Translations under genes and position numbers: made by a program | The notes under the pieces: generated by a model | What the model was told of the DNA's origin: nothing | The model's input: the letters and a program-made list of their open reading frames with translations, nothing else | The model's database searches: none | Shown here: one piece after another, positions 16,691 through 24,484 of the stretch | Layout of the letters: each line of letters begins with the position of its first letter | How positions within the stretch are numbered: position 1 is the first letter of the stretch | Origin: Chersky-806 sp036502405 | GTDB lineage: Bacteria; Actinomycetota; Acidimicrobiia; IMCC26256; JAENVU01 | Direction: 5' to 3' | DNA length: 64,000 nt | Assembly: GCA_036502405.1 (NCBI GenBank) | Contig: DASXYP010000024.1 | Coordinates: 1-64,000 of the forward strand

Positions 16691-17176
16691 GTGGCCGGGC
16701 CGCTTCGGCTCGAGGTCGGTCGCATCGGACGGGCCCACGGCCTGCGCGGTGAGGTCGGCGTGACGCTCGGCTCGGACCGCGTCGACCGGCTCGCCCCCGG
16801 TTCGGTGCTGTACGCGGACGGTCGCCGGCTGGTCGTCGAGCAGTCCCGGCCCCATGCGGGACGCTGGTTGGTCTCGTTCGAGGGCGTGCAGGACCGCACC
16901 GACGCCGAGGCGCTCCGGGGTGTCGTCCTCTCCGCCGACGCGCGGCCGAGCGACGGCGACGAGCTCTGGGTCCACGAGCTCATCGGCGCCGCGGTGCGCG
17001 ACCGCGCGGGACGCGAGCTGGGTCCCGTCGTGGCGGTCGAGTCGAACCCCGCGAGTGACCTGCTCGTCCTCGATGGCGACGTCCTGGTCCCGATGACGTT
17101 CATCGTGGAGCAGGGCCCGGGGTTCGTGGTGGTCGATCCGCCCGAAGGACTGCTCGACGTCAACCGACGGGACTGA
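16691..17176 (+). CDS. rimM: Ribosome maturation factor RimM
   Basis: Assists 30S head assembly by binding S19. 161 aa from GTG 16691; 'LEVGRIGRAHGLRGEVGVTL' is the family N-terminus and 'ELWVHELIGAAVRDRAGREL' begins the PRC-barrel half. It lies 7 bp after khpA and 4 bp before trmD, the standard order. Confidence 0.94.
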   Translation: MAGPLRLEVGRIGRAHGLRGEVGVTLGSDRVDRLAPGSVLYADGRRLVVEQSRPHAGRWLVSFEGVQDRTDAEALRGVVLSADARPSDGDELWVHELIGAAVRDRAGRELGPVVAVESNPASDLLVLDGDVLVPMTFIVEQGPGFVVVDPPEGLLDVNRRD

Positions 17177-17180
17177 CCGG

Positions 17181-17915
17181 ATGCGCATCGACGTCGTCAC
17201 GATCTTCCCGGAGTACCTCGACCGGGCGCTCGGGCTCTCGCTGCTCGGTCGCGCGCGCGACCTGGGATTGCTCGACCTTCGCTTCCACGATCCCCGCGAG
17301 CACACGACCGACAAGCACCGCAGCGTGGACGACGTTCCCTTCGGCGGCGGCGCGGGCATGGTCATGACGCCCGAGCCGCTGTTCGCGACCGTCGAGGCGG
17401 TCGACCCGCCGCGACCGCTGCTGCTCCTCGCCGCGGGCGGGCGGCGGTTCGACCAGGCGATGGCGCACGACCTCGCGTCCGGATCGGGCTTCTCGCTGGT
17501 GTGCGGTCGGTACGAGGGCGTGGACCAACGGGTCGCGGACCACCTCTGCGACGGCGAGGTGAGCGTCGGCGACTTCGTGCTCGCCGGTGGGGAAGCCGCG
17601 GCGCTCGTGGTGATCGAGGCGGTGAGCCGGCTCGTGCCCGGGGTCCTCGGCAACGAGGAGTCGGTGGCCGACGAGTCCTTCACCGACGGGCTCCTGGAGT
17701 ACCCGCAGTACACACGCCCGGCCGAGTTCCGGGGTTGGGCGGTACCCGAGGTGCTGCGTTCGGGCGACCACGGACGGGTGGCCCGGTGGCGCCGGGCCGC
17801 GGCGCTGCGGCGGACCCTGGAGCGCCGTGCGGACCTGGTGGGCGGGCTCGAAGGGCTCGAGGCGGCCGACCGGGCCCTGCTCGACGAGTTCCCGCCCGAG
17901 CCTCCCGCTGGCTAG
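17181..17915 (+). CDS. trmD: tRNA (guanine37-N1)-methyltransferase TrmD
   Basis: Methylates G37 of tRNAs to prevent +1 frameshifting. 244 aa: 'MRIDVVTIFPEYLDRALGLS', 'DDVPFGGGAGMVM', 'LVCGRYEGVDQRV' and 'SVGDFVLAGGEAAALVVIEA' are the SPOUT-knot motifs. The TAG stop doubles as the -10 box TAGCAT of rplS. Confidence 0.96.
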   Translation: MRIDVVTIFPEYLDRALGLSLLGRARDLGLLDLRFHDPREHTTDKHRSVDDVPFGGGAGMVMTPEPLFATVEAVDPPRPLLLLAAGGRRFDQAMAHDLASGSGFSLVCGRYEGVDQRVADHLCDGEVSVGDFVLAGGEAAALVVIEAVSRLVPGVLGNEESVADESFTDGLLEYPQYTRPAEFRGWAVPEVLRSGDHGRVARWRRAAALRRTLERRADLVGGLEGLEAADRALLDEFPPEPPAG

Positions 17916-17918
17916 CAT
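17913..17918 (+). promoter_or_regulatory. -10 box of rplS
   Basis: TAGCAT overlaps the trmD stop. It would give rplS a leader of about 65 nt containing a small dyad (CTCGA-T-TCGAG) next to the GAGGAA ribosome-binding site. Confidence 0.35.
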
Positions 17919-17990
17919 CGGTGGCCCGCACCGCTGCAGCCCGTCCGTCGCGCTGCGCCCGAACCACTCGATTCGAGGAACGCTCGCGCC

Positions 17991-18335
17991 ATGAACCCCA
18001 CTGATCTGGTCGACCGCGCATCGCTCCGGGACGACATCCCGGCGTTCTCACCCGGTGACACCGTGAAGGTGCACGTCCGGGTGGTGGAGGGCAACCGGGA
18101 GCGGGTCCAGGTGTTCCAGGGGGCCGTCATCCGCCGGCAGGGTGCAGGGCTGCGCGAGACCTTCACCGTGCGCAAGGTCAGCTTCGGGGTCGGGGTCGAG
18201 CGGACCTTCCCGGTCCACTCGCCGATCATCGCCAAGATCGAGCGTCAGACGGTGGGGGACGTGCGCCGGGCGAAGCTGTACTACCAGCGCGACCGCATCG
18301 GGAAGGCCGCGAAGATCAAGGAGAAGCGGGTCTGA
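17991..18335 (+). CDS. rplS: 50S ribosomal protein L19
   Basis: 114 aa; 'FSPGDTVKVHVRVVEGNRER' and 'ERTFPVHSPIIAKIE' plus the basic C-terminus 'KLYYQRDRIGKAAKIKEKRV' are diagnostic. GAGGAA precedes the ATG. The gene that normally follows in actinobacteria, lepB, is absent here. Confidence 0.97.
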   Translation: MNPTDLVDRASLRDDIPAFSPGDTVKVHVRVVEGNRERVQVFQGAVIRRQGAGLRETFTVRKVSFGVGVERTFPVHSPIIAKIERQTVGDVRRAKLYYQRDRIGKAAKIKEKRV

Positions 18336-18353
18336 TCGCGGCTTGGCGCGACC

Positions 18354-18359
18354 TACACT
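18354..18359 (+). promoter_or_regulatory. -10 box upstream of the DUF2469 gene
   Basis: TACACT with about 31 nt to the GTG at 18391; GGGGG at 18380-18384 could serve as ribosome-binding site. Confidence 0.3.
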
Positions 18360-18390
18360 GGCCGCAGTCGACACCGACTGGGGGTTGCGG

Positions 18391-18684
18391 GTGAGCGCTG
18401 AGGATCTCGAGCGATACGAGACCGAGATCGAGCTCCAGCTGTACAAGGAGTACCGCGACGTCCTCCCGATGTTCGCGTACGTCGTCGAGACCGAACGGCG
18501 CTTCTACCTGACCAACAGCGTGAAGATGGAAGTTCGCAACGAGCAGGGCCGGGTGTACTTCGAGCTCGAGCTGCAGGACGCCTGGGTCTGGGACATGTAC
18601 CGACCCGCCCGCTTCGTGGCGAACGTCCGCGTCGTGACGTTCAAGGACGTCAACATCGAGGAGCTCGCGGGCAAGGACCTGTGA
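18391..18684 (+). CDS. DUF2469 family protein
   Basis: 97-aa actinobacterial conserved protein from GTG 18391. 'MSAEDLERYETEIELQLYKE' and 'VVETERRFYLTNSVKME' are family landmarks; the sequence is rich in acidic and aromatic residues and has no signal or TM segment. Function unknown. It normally lies between rnhB and yraN; here rplS is its direct upstream neighbour. Confidence 0.9.
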   Translation: MSAEDLERYETEIELQLYKEYRDVLPMFAYVVETERRFYLTNSVKMEVRNEQGRVYFELELQDAWVWDMYRPARFVANVRVVTFKDVNIEELAGKDL

Positions 18685-18688
18685 GCCG

Positions 18689-19066
18689 GTGCCGCGCGAC
18701 GCCCGTGCGCCGGACCCGCGCCGGGCGCTCGGGCAGCGGGGCGAGAACCTCGTCGCGCGGTGGTACGAGACCGGCGGCTACGAGATCCTCGACCGCAACT
18801 GGCGCTGTCGCGAGGGCGAGCTCGACCTGATCCTCGGCCGCGGCCGGACGGTGGTGTTCTGCGAGGTCAAGACGCGCACCAGCAACCGGTTCGGCGCGCC
18901 GGTGGAGGCGATCACCCGGGTCAAGCAGCAGCGGATCCGCACGCTCGCCGCGCGTTGGCTCGCGGCGCGCCGGCTGGGCGGGCGCGACCTGCGCTTCGAC
19001 GTCGCGTCGGTGATGGTCGAGCGGGGGACGGATCCGGTGGTCGAGGTGATCGAAGGCGCGTTCTAG
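18689..19066 (+). CDS. yraN: YraN/UPF0102 family nuclease-like protein
   Basis: 125 aa. Restriction-endonuclease-like fold motif: 'LGQRGENLVARWYETGGYEI', 'RNWRCREGELDLIL' (E-x-D) and 'VVFCEVKTR' (ExK), matching the D-ExK catalytic pattern of Holliday-junction-resolvase-like proteins. Biological role unproven; it is always near comM-dprA. Its 3' end overlaps the next (minus-strand) gene by 4 bp. Confidence 0.9.
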   Translation: MPRDARAPDPRRALGQRGENLVARWYETGGYEILDRNWRCREGELDLILGRGRTVVFCEVKTRTSNRFGAPVEAITRVKQQRIRTLAARWLAARRLGGRDLRFDVASVMVERGTDPVVEVIEGAF

Positions 19067-19290
19067 CGCCCCGACCCCGAACGCTCGCGCCGACGCTGCT
19101 CCCGGAACCAGCAACCGGTGTGCCAGTGCCGCCGGAGCTCGGGCGCGAGCGTCGGCACCACCACCTCGTGACCGAGTCCGAGCGCGATCTCGTGGTCGCA
19201 CCCGGGGCACCGGTACACCTTGACCGCCTGGTACGGCTGCACGTGCCGCACCTCGACCGGGCCGTCGGGCTCGGTCCGGTACGGGCTCAT
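19063..19290 (-). CDS. Small zinc-ribbon-like conserved actinobacterial protein
   Basis: 75 aa. 'YRCPGCDHEIALGLGHEVVV' gives one CxxC knuckle and 'HWHTGCWFREQ' supplies H and C ligands for a second half. The N-terminus 'MSPYRTEPDGPVEVRHVQPY' is well ordered and recurs, as I recall, in a conserved actinobacterial family that databases often mislabel 'ATP/GTP-binding'. No nucleotide motif is visible. Function unknown. Confidence 0.75.
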   Translation of the reverse strand: MSPYRTEPDGPVEVRHVQPYQAVKVYRCPGCDHEIALGLGHEVVVPTLAPELRRHWHTGCWFREQRRRERSGSGR

Positions 19291-19306
19291 CGCCGGTATG
19301 CGCCGC

Positions 19307-19417
19307 TCATCCGAAGAGCGCCCAGATCACGAGCACGGCCACGACGACGAGCGCGGCCGCAACGAGGAAGATGTCGCTGCGGTGCTTGACCTGCTCGCGG
19401 AACGGGTTGAACCCCAC
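19307..19417 (-). CDS. 36-aa single-pass membrane protein
   Basis: GTG start at 19417. The product begins 'MGFNPFREQVKHRSDIFLVA' and continues as a run of A/L/V ending 'VIWALFG': a short basic N-terminus and one TM helix of about 20 residues. The 'MGFNPFR' start resembles tiny conserved actinobacterial membrane proteins, so I consider it real despite its size. It lies in tandem with small zinc-ribbon genes on both sides. Function unknown. Confidence 0.6.
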   Translation of the reverse strand: MGFNPFREQVKHRSDIFLVAAALVVVAVLVIWALFG

Positions 19418-19430
19418 ACGGCAACCGTAG

Positions 19431-19449
19431 CGGCGCGCCTGGCGCGCGC
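19431..19449 (-). terminator. GC hairpin between small genes
   Basis: GGCGCGC / GCGCGCC, a 7-bp stem with a 5-nt loop, lying after the 70-aa gene on the minus strand. No U-tract. Confidence 0.3.
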
Positions 19450-19471
19450 CCGAACGTGAGCGACCGCAGAG

Positions 19472-19684
19472 CTACGCGGGTGTCACCGGGTCGGTCGACA
19501 CCGGCGGCCCCTCGGACATCGCGCGCCGCGCCGCGTCCCAGTCGGGTGGGGTGACGCGCAGCACGAGCGAGTTGTGCGCCTCCCACTCGGCGCCGCACGA
19601 CGTGCAGGACAGGAGGAACGAGCCTCCCGAGTACGCCTCGGCCTCGATCGGGGTTCCGTCGTAGGGACAGCGGTGCAGGTTCAC
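19472..19684 (-). CDS. Small zinc-ribbon protein
   Basis: 70 aa. 'NLHRCPYDGTPIEAEAYSGG' and 'SCTSCGAEWEAHNSLVLRV' form a CxYDG...CxxC ribbon, then a disordered tail. GTG start at 19684; GGAGG lies almost against it, so the exact start is uncertain. Lies downstream of the only AT-richer stretch nearby (19690-19740). Function unknown; the ribbon suggests nucleic-acid or protein binding. Confidence 0.65.
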   Translation of the reverse strand: MNLHRCPYDGTPIEAEAYSGGSFLLSCTSCGAEWEAHNSLVLRVTPPDWDAARRAMSEGPPVSTDPVTPA

Positions 19685-19689
19685 CTCCG

Positions 19690-19735
19690 ATGTTTCGGTC
19701 CGTCGGTTGAAATACTTGACTTCGTCCGAAAGGTT
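19690..19735 (-). promoter_or_regulatory. AT-richer spacer, possible promoter
   Basis: A 46-bp patch with T/A runs (TTGAAATACTTGACTTCG) in a very GC-rich region, flanked by TTTCGG and CCGAAA arms about 30 nt apart. It could promote the three small minus-strand genes; no unambiguous -10/-35 pair. Confidence 0.3.
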
Positions 19736-20842
19736 TCATTGCGGCCACACCAGCCCGTGGGCCCGGCTCGCCCGGCCGGCCCGGACGAGGCCGGCAACCG
19801 CCACGGCGACGGCGCCGGGGCCGAGCCCGGACCGCCCGACGAGCTCGTCGGCGGTGGCCGGCTCGCCGCCGAGCGCCCGGAGGACCGCCCGCTCCTCGGT
19901 CGTCGCGCCCACGAGGTCGTGGTGGCCGCGGGCGGGATGGCGGCGCGCGCCCGGGCTCAGCTCGAGCGCAACCGCGATGTCGGCGGGATGGAGGAGCGGC
20001 TGCGCTCCCTCCGCGAGCAGCTCGTTGCAGCCGCGGGCGGACGCGTTCCGGCGCGATCCGGGGATCGCGAGCACGGACCGTCCGTAGTCGAGCGCGTGAC
20101 GGGCGGTGATGCGGGCACCGCCGCGCGCGGTGGCTTCGACGACGATGGTGACATCGGACAGCGCCGCGATGATCCGGTTGCGCACCGGGAAGCGCGCCGG
20201 GTGGGGCCCGATGCCGAACGGCTGCTCGGTGACGAGGAGCCCGTGCTCGCGCACCCGGCTGTGCAGCGCGCCGTGCCGGCGCGGGTAGACGACGTCCAGA
20301 CCGGTCGCGACCACGCCGATGACCGCCCCGCCCGCGTCGAGCGCGCCCTCGTGCGCGGCACCGTCGATGCCGATCGCGAGGCCGCTGACCACGACGACCC
20401 CGACGCGCGCGAGCGCGGCACCCAGCTCGCGCGCGTCGGCGAGCCCGTGCGGCGTCGCAGCCCGCGTCCCGACCACCGCGACGCGGGGACGCTCGAAGAC
20501 GTCGGGCCGCTCGCCCTCGGCCAGGAGCACCGCCGGACGGTCCTCGATCCCCTCGTCGATCGGATAGGCCGTGCTGCCGACGTACCGCACCAGGGTCGCT
20601 CGGTGTTCGAGCGTCGCGACGACGGTCGCGGCGGTCGGGTCGGCCGCGTGGGCCCAGACCCGCGCGACGTCGGCGCGGCGCGGGTCCTCGGGCGAGAGCG
20701 CGGCGGCCCCGTCGCCCGCCTTGACTGCCGCGAGCGCCACGGTCGGCGTCGGCCACTTCGTCAACAGGCGCAGCAGGCGCACCGGGGTGATGCGGGGGAG
20801 CGCGGCCAGCGTCGCCGCCGCCAGCTCGTCGGGGCTGCTCAC
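19736..20842 (-). CDS. dprA: DNA-processing protein DprA
   Basis: Loads RecA on incoming single-stranded DNA. 368 aa: N-terminal SAM-like helices, Rossmann core with 'VAVVGTRAATPHGLADAREL', 'VSGLAIGIDGAAHEGALDAG', 'FPVRNRIIAALSDVTIVVEA' and 'GRSVLAIPGS', then a C-terminal winged-helix-like region ('ATADELVGRSGLGPGAVAVA'). It overlaps comM by 4 bp, so the two are co-transcribed, which fits a DNA-uptake or recombination role. Confidence 0.95.
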   Translation of the reverse strand: MSSPDELAAATLAALPRITPVRLLRLLTKWPTPTVALAAVKAGDGAAALSPEDPRRADVARVWAHAADPTAATVVATLEHRATLVRYVGSTAYPIDEGIEDRPAVLLAEGERPDVFERPRVAVVGTRAATPHGLADARELGAALARVGVVVVSGLAIGIDGAAHEGALDAGGAVIGVVATGLDVVYPRRHGALHSRVREHGLLVTEQPFGIGPHPARFPVRNRIIAALSDVTIVVEATARGGARITARHALDYGRSVLAIPGSRRNASARGCNELLAEGAQPLLHPADIAVALELSPGARRHPARGHHDLVGATTEERAVLRALGGEPATADELVGRSGLGPGAVAVAVAGLVRAGRASRAHGLVWPQ

Positions 20843-22344
20843 GGCACTTCACCCCGCAGCGACGCCGCGAGCACCACGTGCTCGCCGGAGATGTCGGGCG
20901 CGTCCTCGAGGTCTGCGAGGGTGCGAGCCACCCGTCGCACGCGAGCCGCGCCGCGCCCGGTCAGCGTCTGCTCTTCCACCACGACCCGCCACGCGTCGGT
21001 GGCCGCCTCGGTGAGCGCGACGTAGCGCCCCAGCGCGCCGGCCGGCACGTGCGCGTTTCGACGCCACGGCGTTGCGCGCAGCCGGTGGCGCTGCCGCTCG
21101 ACCGCGGCGAGGACGCGGGTCGCGACGACGGCCGAAGGTTCGCCCGGACCGTCGCCCGGCTGCGGCCCCGCCACGCGCAGCCGGAGGTCGAACCGGTCGA
21201 GCAGGGGTGCGGAGAGGCGGCGCCGGTAGCGGGCCCGCTGGAAGTCGCTGCAGCGGCAGGCCGCAGCCTCGAGCCCGCAGGGGCACGGGTTGGTGCAGGC
21301 GACGAGCAGGAACTCGGCCGGCAGCTCGAGGCTCAGGGCCTGGCGCGAGATCCGCACCACCCGCTCCTCGAATGGCTGGCGCAGCGCGTCGAGCGCGGCG
21401 GGCGGGAACTCGCCGAGCTCGTCGAGGAAGAGCACTCCACGGTGCGCGCGGGTCACCTCGCCGGGTTGGGGGCGCCCGGAGCCGCCGCCGACGAGCGCCA
21501 CCGTGGAGGCGGTGTGGTGCGGAGCGCGGAACGGGCGCTCGCGCGCGAGGCGGGTGGGCGGCTCGCCCCCCGCGGCCGACGCGATGCGGGTGACCTCGAA
21601 CGACTCCTCGGGGTCCAGGGGCGGCAGGATCGTGGGGAGTCGGCGGGCGAGCATCGTCTTGCCGGCGCCGGGTGGCCCCGCGTAGATCAGGTGGTGCGAC
21701 CCGGCGGCCGCGACCTCGAGCGCGACGCGTGCGGTCGCGAGGCCGCGGACGTCGGCGAGGTCGAGCGGCTCCGACGCCGGGCCGTCCTCCGCGGGCGGCT
21801 CGGGCGGGGGAGGGTCAGGGTCGGGCCAGGGGAGCTCGCCCTTGAGGCAGGCCCGGATCTCGCCGAGGGTGCGCGCCGACCGGACCGTGAGGCCCGGCAG
21901 CAGTCGCGCCTCGTGGGCGTTGGCCATCGGGACGATCAGGTGGTCGACGCCGGCGCGGCGCAGCGCGTCGGCGAGCACCAACGTGCCCGGGACGGGGCGC
22001 ACCGTCCCGTCCAGCCCGAGCTCGCCCAGCACGCCGACGCCCTCGAGCACGTCCTCCGGGAGCCGGGACTCGGCGAGCATGATCCCGAGCGCGATCGCGA
22101 GCTCGAGGCCGGCACCGGTCTTGCGGACGTTGCCGGGCGCGAAGTTGACCGTGATGCGCTTGAGCGGGAACTCGGCCTCGGAGGAGAGGAGTGCGGCGCG
22201 CACGCGCTCGCGTGACTCGCGCCCGGACGCGTCGGGGAGGCCCACGACGTGGTAGCAGGGCAACCCCGAGGTGACGTGGACCTCGACCCAGACGGGTTGA
22301 CCGTCGACGCCGAGCAGGGTCGCGCTGGGGATCGAGGCGAGCAC
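20839..22344 (-). CDS. comM: Mg-chelatase-like AAA ATPase ComM (YifB)
   Basis: Hexameric helicase for branch migration during natural transformation. The start is GTG 22344 with GGAGG 5 nt upstream, giving 501 aa beginning 'MLASIPSATLLGVDGQPVWV'. Longer upstream frames are rejected. N-terminal Lon/ChlI-like fold (1-170), Walker A 'YAGPPGAGKTMLARRLPTIL', Walker B 'GVLFLDELGEF', a CxC-type zinc region 'CTNPCPCGLEAAACRC', sensor 'LLDRFDLRLRV', then a C-terminal helical domain. Confidence 0.95.
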   Translation of the reverse strand: MLASIPSATLLGVDGQPVWVEVHVTSGLPCYHVVGLPDASGRESRERVRAALLSSEAEFPLKRITVNFAPGNVRKTGAGLELAIALGIMLAESRLPEDVLEGVGVLGELGLDGTVRPVPGTLVLADALRRAGVDHLIVPMANAHEARLLPGLTVRSARTLGEIRACLKGELPWPDPDPPPPEPPAEDGPASEPLDLADVRGLATARVALEVAAAGSHHLIYAGPPGAGKTMLARRLPTILPPLDPEESFEVTRIASAAGGEPPTRLARERPFRAPHHTASTVALVGGGSGRPQPGEVTRAHRGVLFLDELGEFPPAALDALRQPFEERVVRISRQALSLELPAEFLLVACTNPCPCGLEAAACRCSDFQRARYRRRLSAPLLDRFDLRLRVAGPQPGDGPGEPSAVVATRVLAAVERQRHRLRATPWRRNAHVPAGALGRYVALTEAATDAWRVVVEEQTLTGRGAARVRRVARTLADLEDAPDISGEHVVLAASLRGEVP

Positions 22345-22381
22345 GTGGACCTCCGGAACCGGTGACGGAACGGAGGGCCGT

Positions 22382-22666
22382 GACCGCGGCACCTCGACGG
22401 CGAGCGGAACGGTAGCCGGAGGGTGGGACAGCGCGACCGCGCTGGCCGACGACCCCGGCGGCCTCGAGCTCGCTCGGGCGAACACCGAGGCCGTGACGCT
22501 GCTGCGGGCCGCGTCCGGGGTCATGGACGTGATCTTCCTGCGCCACGTGCTGGCGGACGCCGGGATGCGCGACGTGGTCGAGGGATACGCCTTCCAGTCC
22601 GTGGGAACGCCCGAGCTGAAGGGCTTCGACGCCCCGATCGAGCTCTTCGAGGTCCGTCGGATCTGA
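22382..22666 (+). pseudogene. Possible remnant of a class III nucleotide cyclase C-terminus
   Basis: One plus-strand frame is open through this comM-xerC gap and ends at TGA 22664-22666. Its last ~27 codons read 'GYAFQSVGTPELKGFDAPIE' then 'LFEVRRI', which closely resembles the end of adenylate/guanylate cyclase catalytic domains ('F...G...LKG...PV.LY.V'). Only a 57-aa GTG-initiated ORF (22493) would be translatable, and no catalytic cyclase motifs precede it. A decayed gene fragment is the likeliest reading; a genuine small protein is less likely. Confidence 0.35.
22409..22414 (-). promoter_or_regulatory. -10 box of comM-dprA
   Basis: TACCGT on the minus strand, about 64 nt before GTG 22344. 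Confidence 0.3.
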
Positions 22667-22677
22667 GGCCGCGTTGG

Positions 22678-22683
22678 TAACCT
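22678..22683 (+). promoter_or_regulatory. -10 box of xerC (leaderless)
   Basis: TAACCT ends 8 nt before ATG 22692, supporting that start over GTG 22674. Confidence 0.45.
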
Positions 22684-22691
22684 GGCGTGCG

Positions 22692-23591
22692 ATGCCCTGG
22701 GATGTCGAGGGGTACGTCGCCTCCCTGACGGCGGCGAGCCCCCACACGCGCGAGGCGTACGAGCGCGACGCCCGACAGTTCGTCGAGTGGGCGCAGCGCG
22801 GCGGGTGCGCGACGCCCGACGGTCTGGACCACGCGACGCTGCGCCGGTACCTCGCGTACCTCGGCACGCTGCGCCTCGCGAAGCGCACGATCGCCCGCAA
22901 GGCCGCCGCGCTGCGCTCGTTCCTGCGCTACCTGAAGCGCCACGGGGTGCTGGCCACCGACGCCGGCCGGTCGCTGCGCGCGCCGAAGGGACCGGCCCGG
23001 CTGCCCCGCGTGCCGAGCGCGACCGAAGCCGGCGCACTGCTCGACCGGGCCGCGGTCGTCGACCCCGGCGAAGACCCGGTCGCCCGGGCGCTCGCGCTCC
23101 AGGACGTCGCCGTCCTCGAGGTGCTGTACGGGACGGGGCTCCGGGTCTCGGAGCTCTGCGGCCTGACCCGGGACGGCTGCGACCTGGGCCGCGGCATGCT
23201 CACGGTGCTCGGGAAGGGGGCCAAGGTGCGCCGGGTCCCGCTCGGTGCGGCCGCCGACGACGCCCTGAGCGCCTGGCTCGGCGAGGGCCGCCCGGCGGTC
23301 GCCGGGCCCGATTCCCCGGCCGATGCGGTCTTCCTCAACCGTCGGGGTCACCGGCTCCAGCCGCGGGACGCCCGGCGCATCGTGGACCGCCACCCGATGC
23401 CCGATGGGCACACCTTGCACCCACACGTCCTCCGGCACGCCTACGCTACGCACTTGCTCGAAGGTGGTGCGGACCTGCGGGCCGTGCAGGAGCTGCTCGG
23501 CCACGCCGACCTCGCCACCACGCAGATCTACACCCATCTCACCCGCGAACGCCTTCGGGCGGTCTACGAGGCAACCCATCCCCGTGCCTGA
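22692..23591 (+). CDS. xerC: Site-specific tyrosine recombinase XerC
   Basis: Resolves chromosome dimers at dif. 299 aa: N-terminal SAM-like core-binding domain ('SPHTREAYERDARQFVEWAQ'), catalytic domain with Arg151 in 'GTGLRVSELCGL', Lys in 'GKGAKVRRVPLG', 'HPHVLRHAYATHLLEGG' (H-x-x-R) and 'LLGHADLATTQIYTHL' carrying the second His and the nucleophilic Tyr. Overlaps the sigma-factor start by 8 bp. Confidence 0.93.
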   Translation: MPWDVEGYVASLTAASPHTREAYERDARQFVEWAQRGGCATPDGLDHATLRRYLAYLGTLRLAKRTIARKAAALRSFLRYLKRHGVLATDAGRSLRAPKGPARLPRVPSATEAGALLDRAAVVDPGEDPVARALALQDVAVLEVLYGTGLRVSELCGLTRDGCDLGRGMLTVLGKGAKVRRVPLGAAADDALSAWLGEGRPAVAGPDSPADAVFLNRRGHRLQPRDARRIVDRHPMPDGHTLHPHVLRHAYATHLLEGGADLRAVQELLGHADLATTQIYTHLTRERLRAVYEATHPRA

Positions 23592-24393
23592 CGACACGAC
23601 CACCGTCTCCGCCCAGGCCGACGCCGAGGTCGTCGCCGAGCTCTGGCGCGACTACAAGGAAGGCGACGGCGGCCGGGACGCGCGCGAGCGGCTGATCCTG
23701 CACTACTCGCCGCTGGTCAAGTTCGTCGCGGGCCGGGTCGCGGCCGGGCTGCCCCAGAACATCGAGCAGGCCGATCTCGTCAGCTACGGGATCTTCGGAC
23801 TCATCGACGCGATCGACAAGTTCGACCCGGCACGCGGCTTCAAGTTCGAGACCTACGCGATCTCCCGCATCAAGGGCGCCATCATCGACGAGCTCCGCTC
23901 GATCGACTGGGTGCCGCGCTCGGTGCGCTCGAAGGCCCGCTCGATCGAGCGCGCGTACTCGAAGCTCGAGAACGAGCTGCTGCGCACCCCGCAGGAGAAC
24001 GAGGTCGCGGCCGAGCTCGGCGTGACCGAGGGTGAGCTCGCGCAGACGCTCTCGCAGATCAGCTTCGTCGGGCTCGTCGCGCTCGACGAGCTGCTGAGCG
24101 CGGGTGACCGCGGTGGTGGCACGACGGTGGGGGACACGGTCGCCGACCGCGTCAACGACCCGGTGGCCGCGTTCGAGGTCGACGAGATGAAGCACGTGCT
24201 CGCCGACGCGATCAACCGCATGCCCGACCGCGAACGGCTCGTGCTCACGCTCTACTACTACGAGGGGCTGACGCTCGCGGAGATCGGCGACGTCCTCGGC
24301 GTGACCGAGAGCCGCGTGTGCCAGATCCACACGAAGGCGATCCTGCAGCTGCGCTCGCGCCTCGTCGAGCCCGCGTCCGAACGGCTGCCCTGA
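23584..24393 (+). CDS. FliA/WhiG-family RNA polymerase sigma factor
   Basis: 269 aa from GTG 23584. Region 2 'YSPLVKFVAGRVAAGLPQNI', 'LVSYGIFGLIDAIDKFDPAR' and 'FKFETYAISRIKGAIIDELR'; region 3 'VPRSVRSKARSIERAYSKLE'; region 4 'MPDRERLVLTLYYYEGLTLA' and the helix-turn-helix 'IGDVLGVTESRVCQIHTKAI'. It matches WhiG, which in streptomycetes governs sporulation; location after xerC and before rpsB is as in Streptomyces. Target genes in this organism cannot be told from here; no flagellar genes are visible. Confidence 0.92.
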   Translation: MPDDTTTVSAQADAEVVAELWRDYKEGDGGRDARERLILHYSPLVKFVAGRVAAGLPQNIEQADLVSYGIFGLIDAIDKFDPARGFKFETYAISRIKGAIIDELRSIDWVPRSVRSKARSIERAYSKLENELLRTPQENEVAAELGVTEGELAQTLSQISFVGLVALDELLSAGDRGGGTTVGDTVADRVNDPVAAFEVDEMKHVLADAINRMPDRERLVLTLYYYEGLTLAEIGDVLGVTESRVCQIHTKAILQLRSRLVEPASERLP

Positions 24394-24419
24394 CCCTGGT
24401 GCGCGTCCCACCCGTGCAG

Positions 24420-24425
24420 TAGGTT
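24420..24425 (+). promoter_or_regulatory. -10 box of the LytM/hydrolase-propeller pair
   Basis: TAGGTT with a ~55-nt pyrimidine-rich leader; GGGAG precedes the ATG at 24485. Confidence 0.3.
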
Positions 24426-24484
24426 CGCCCCACTTCCCCCACTCGGCTTCCCCCTCCCGCGTCATTCTCTGACGGGAGTCGCCG

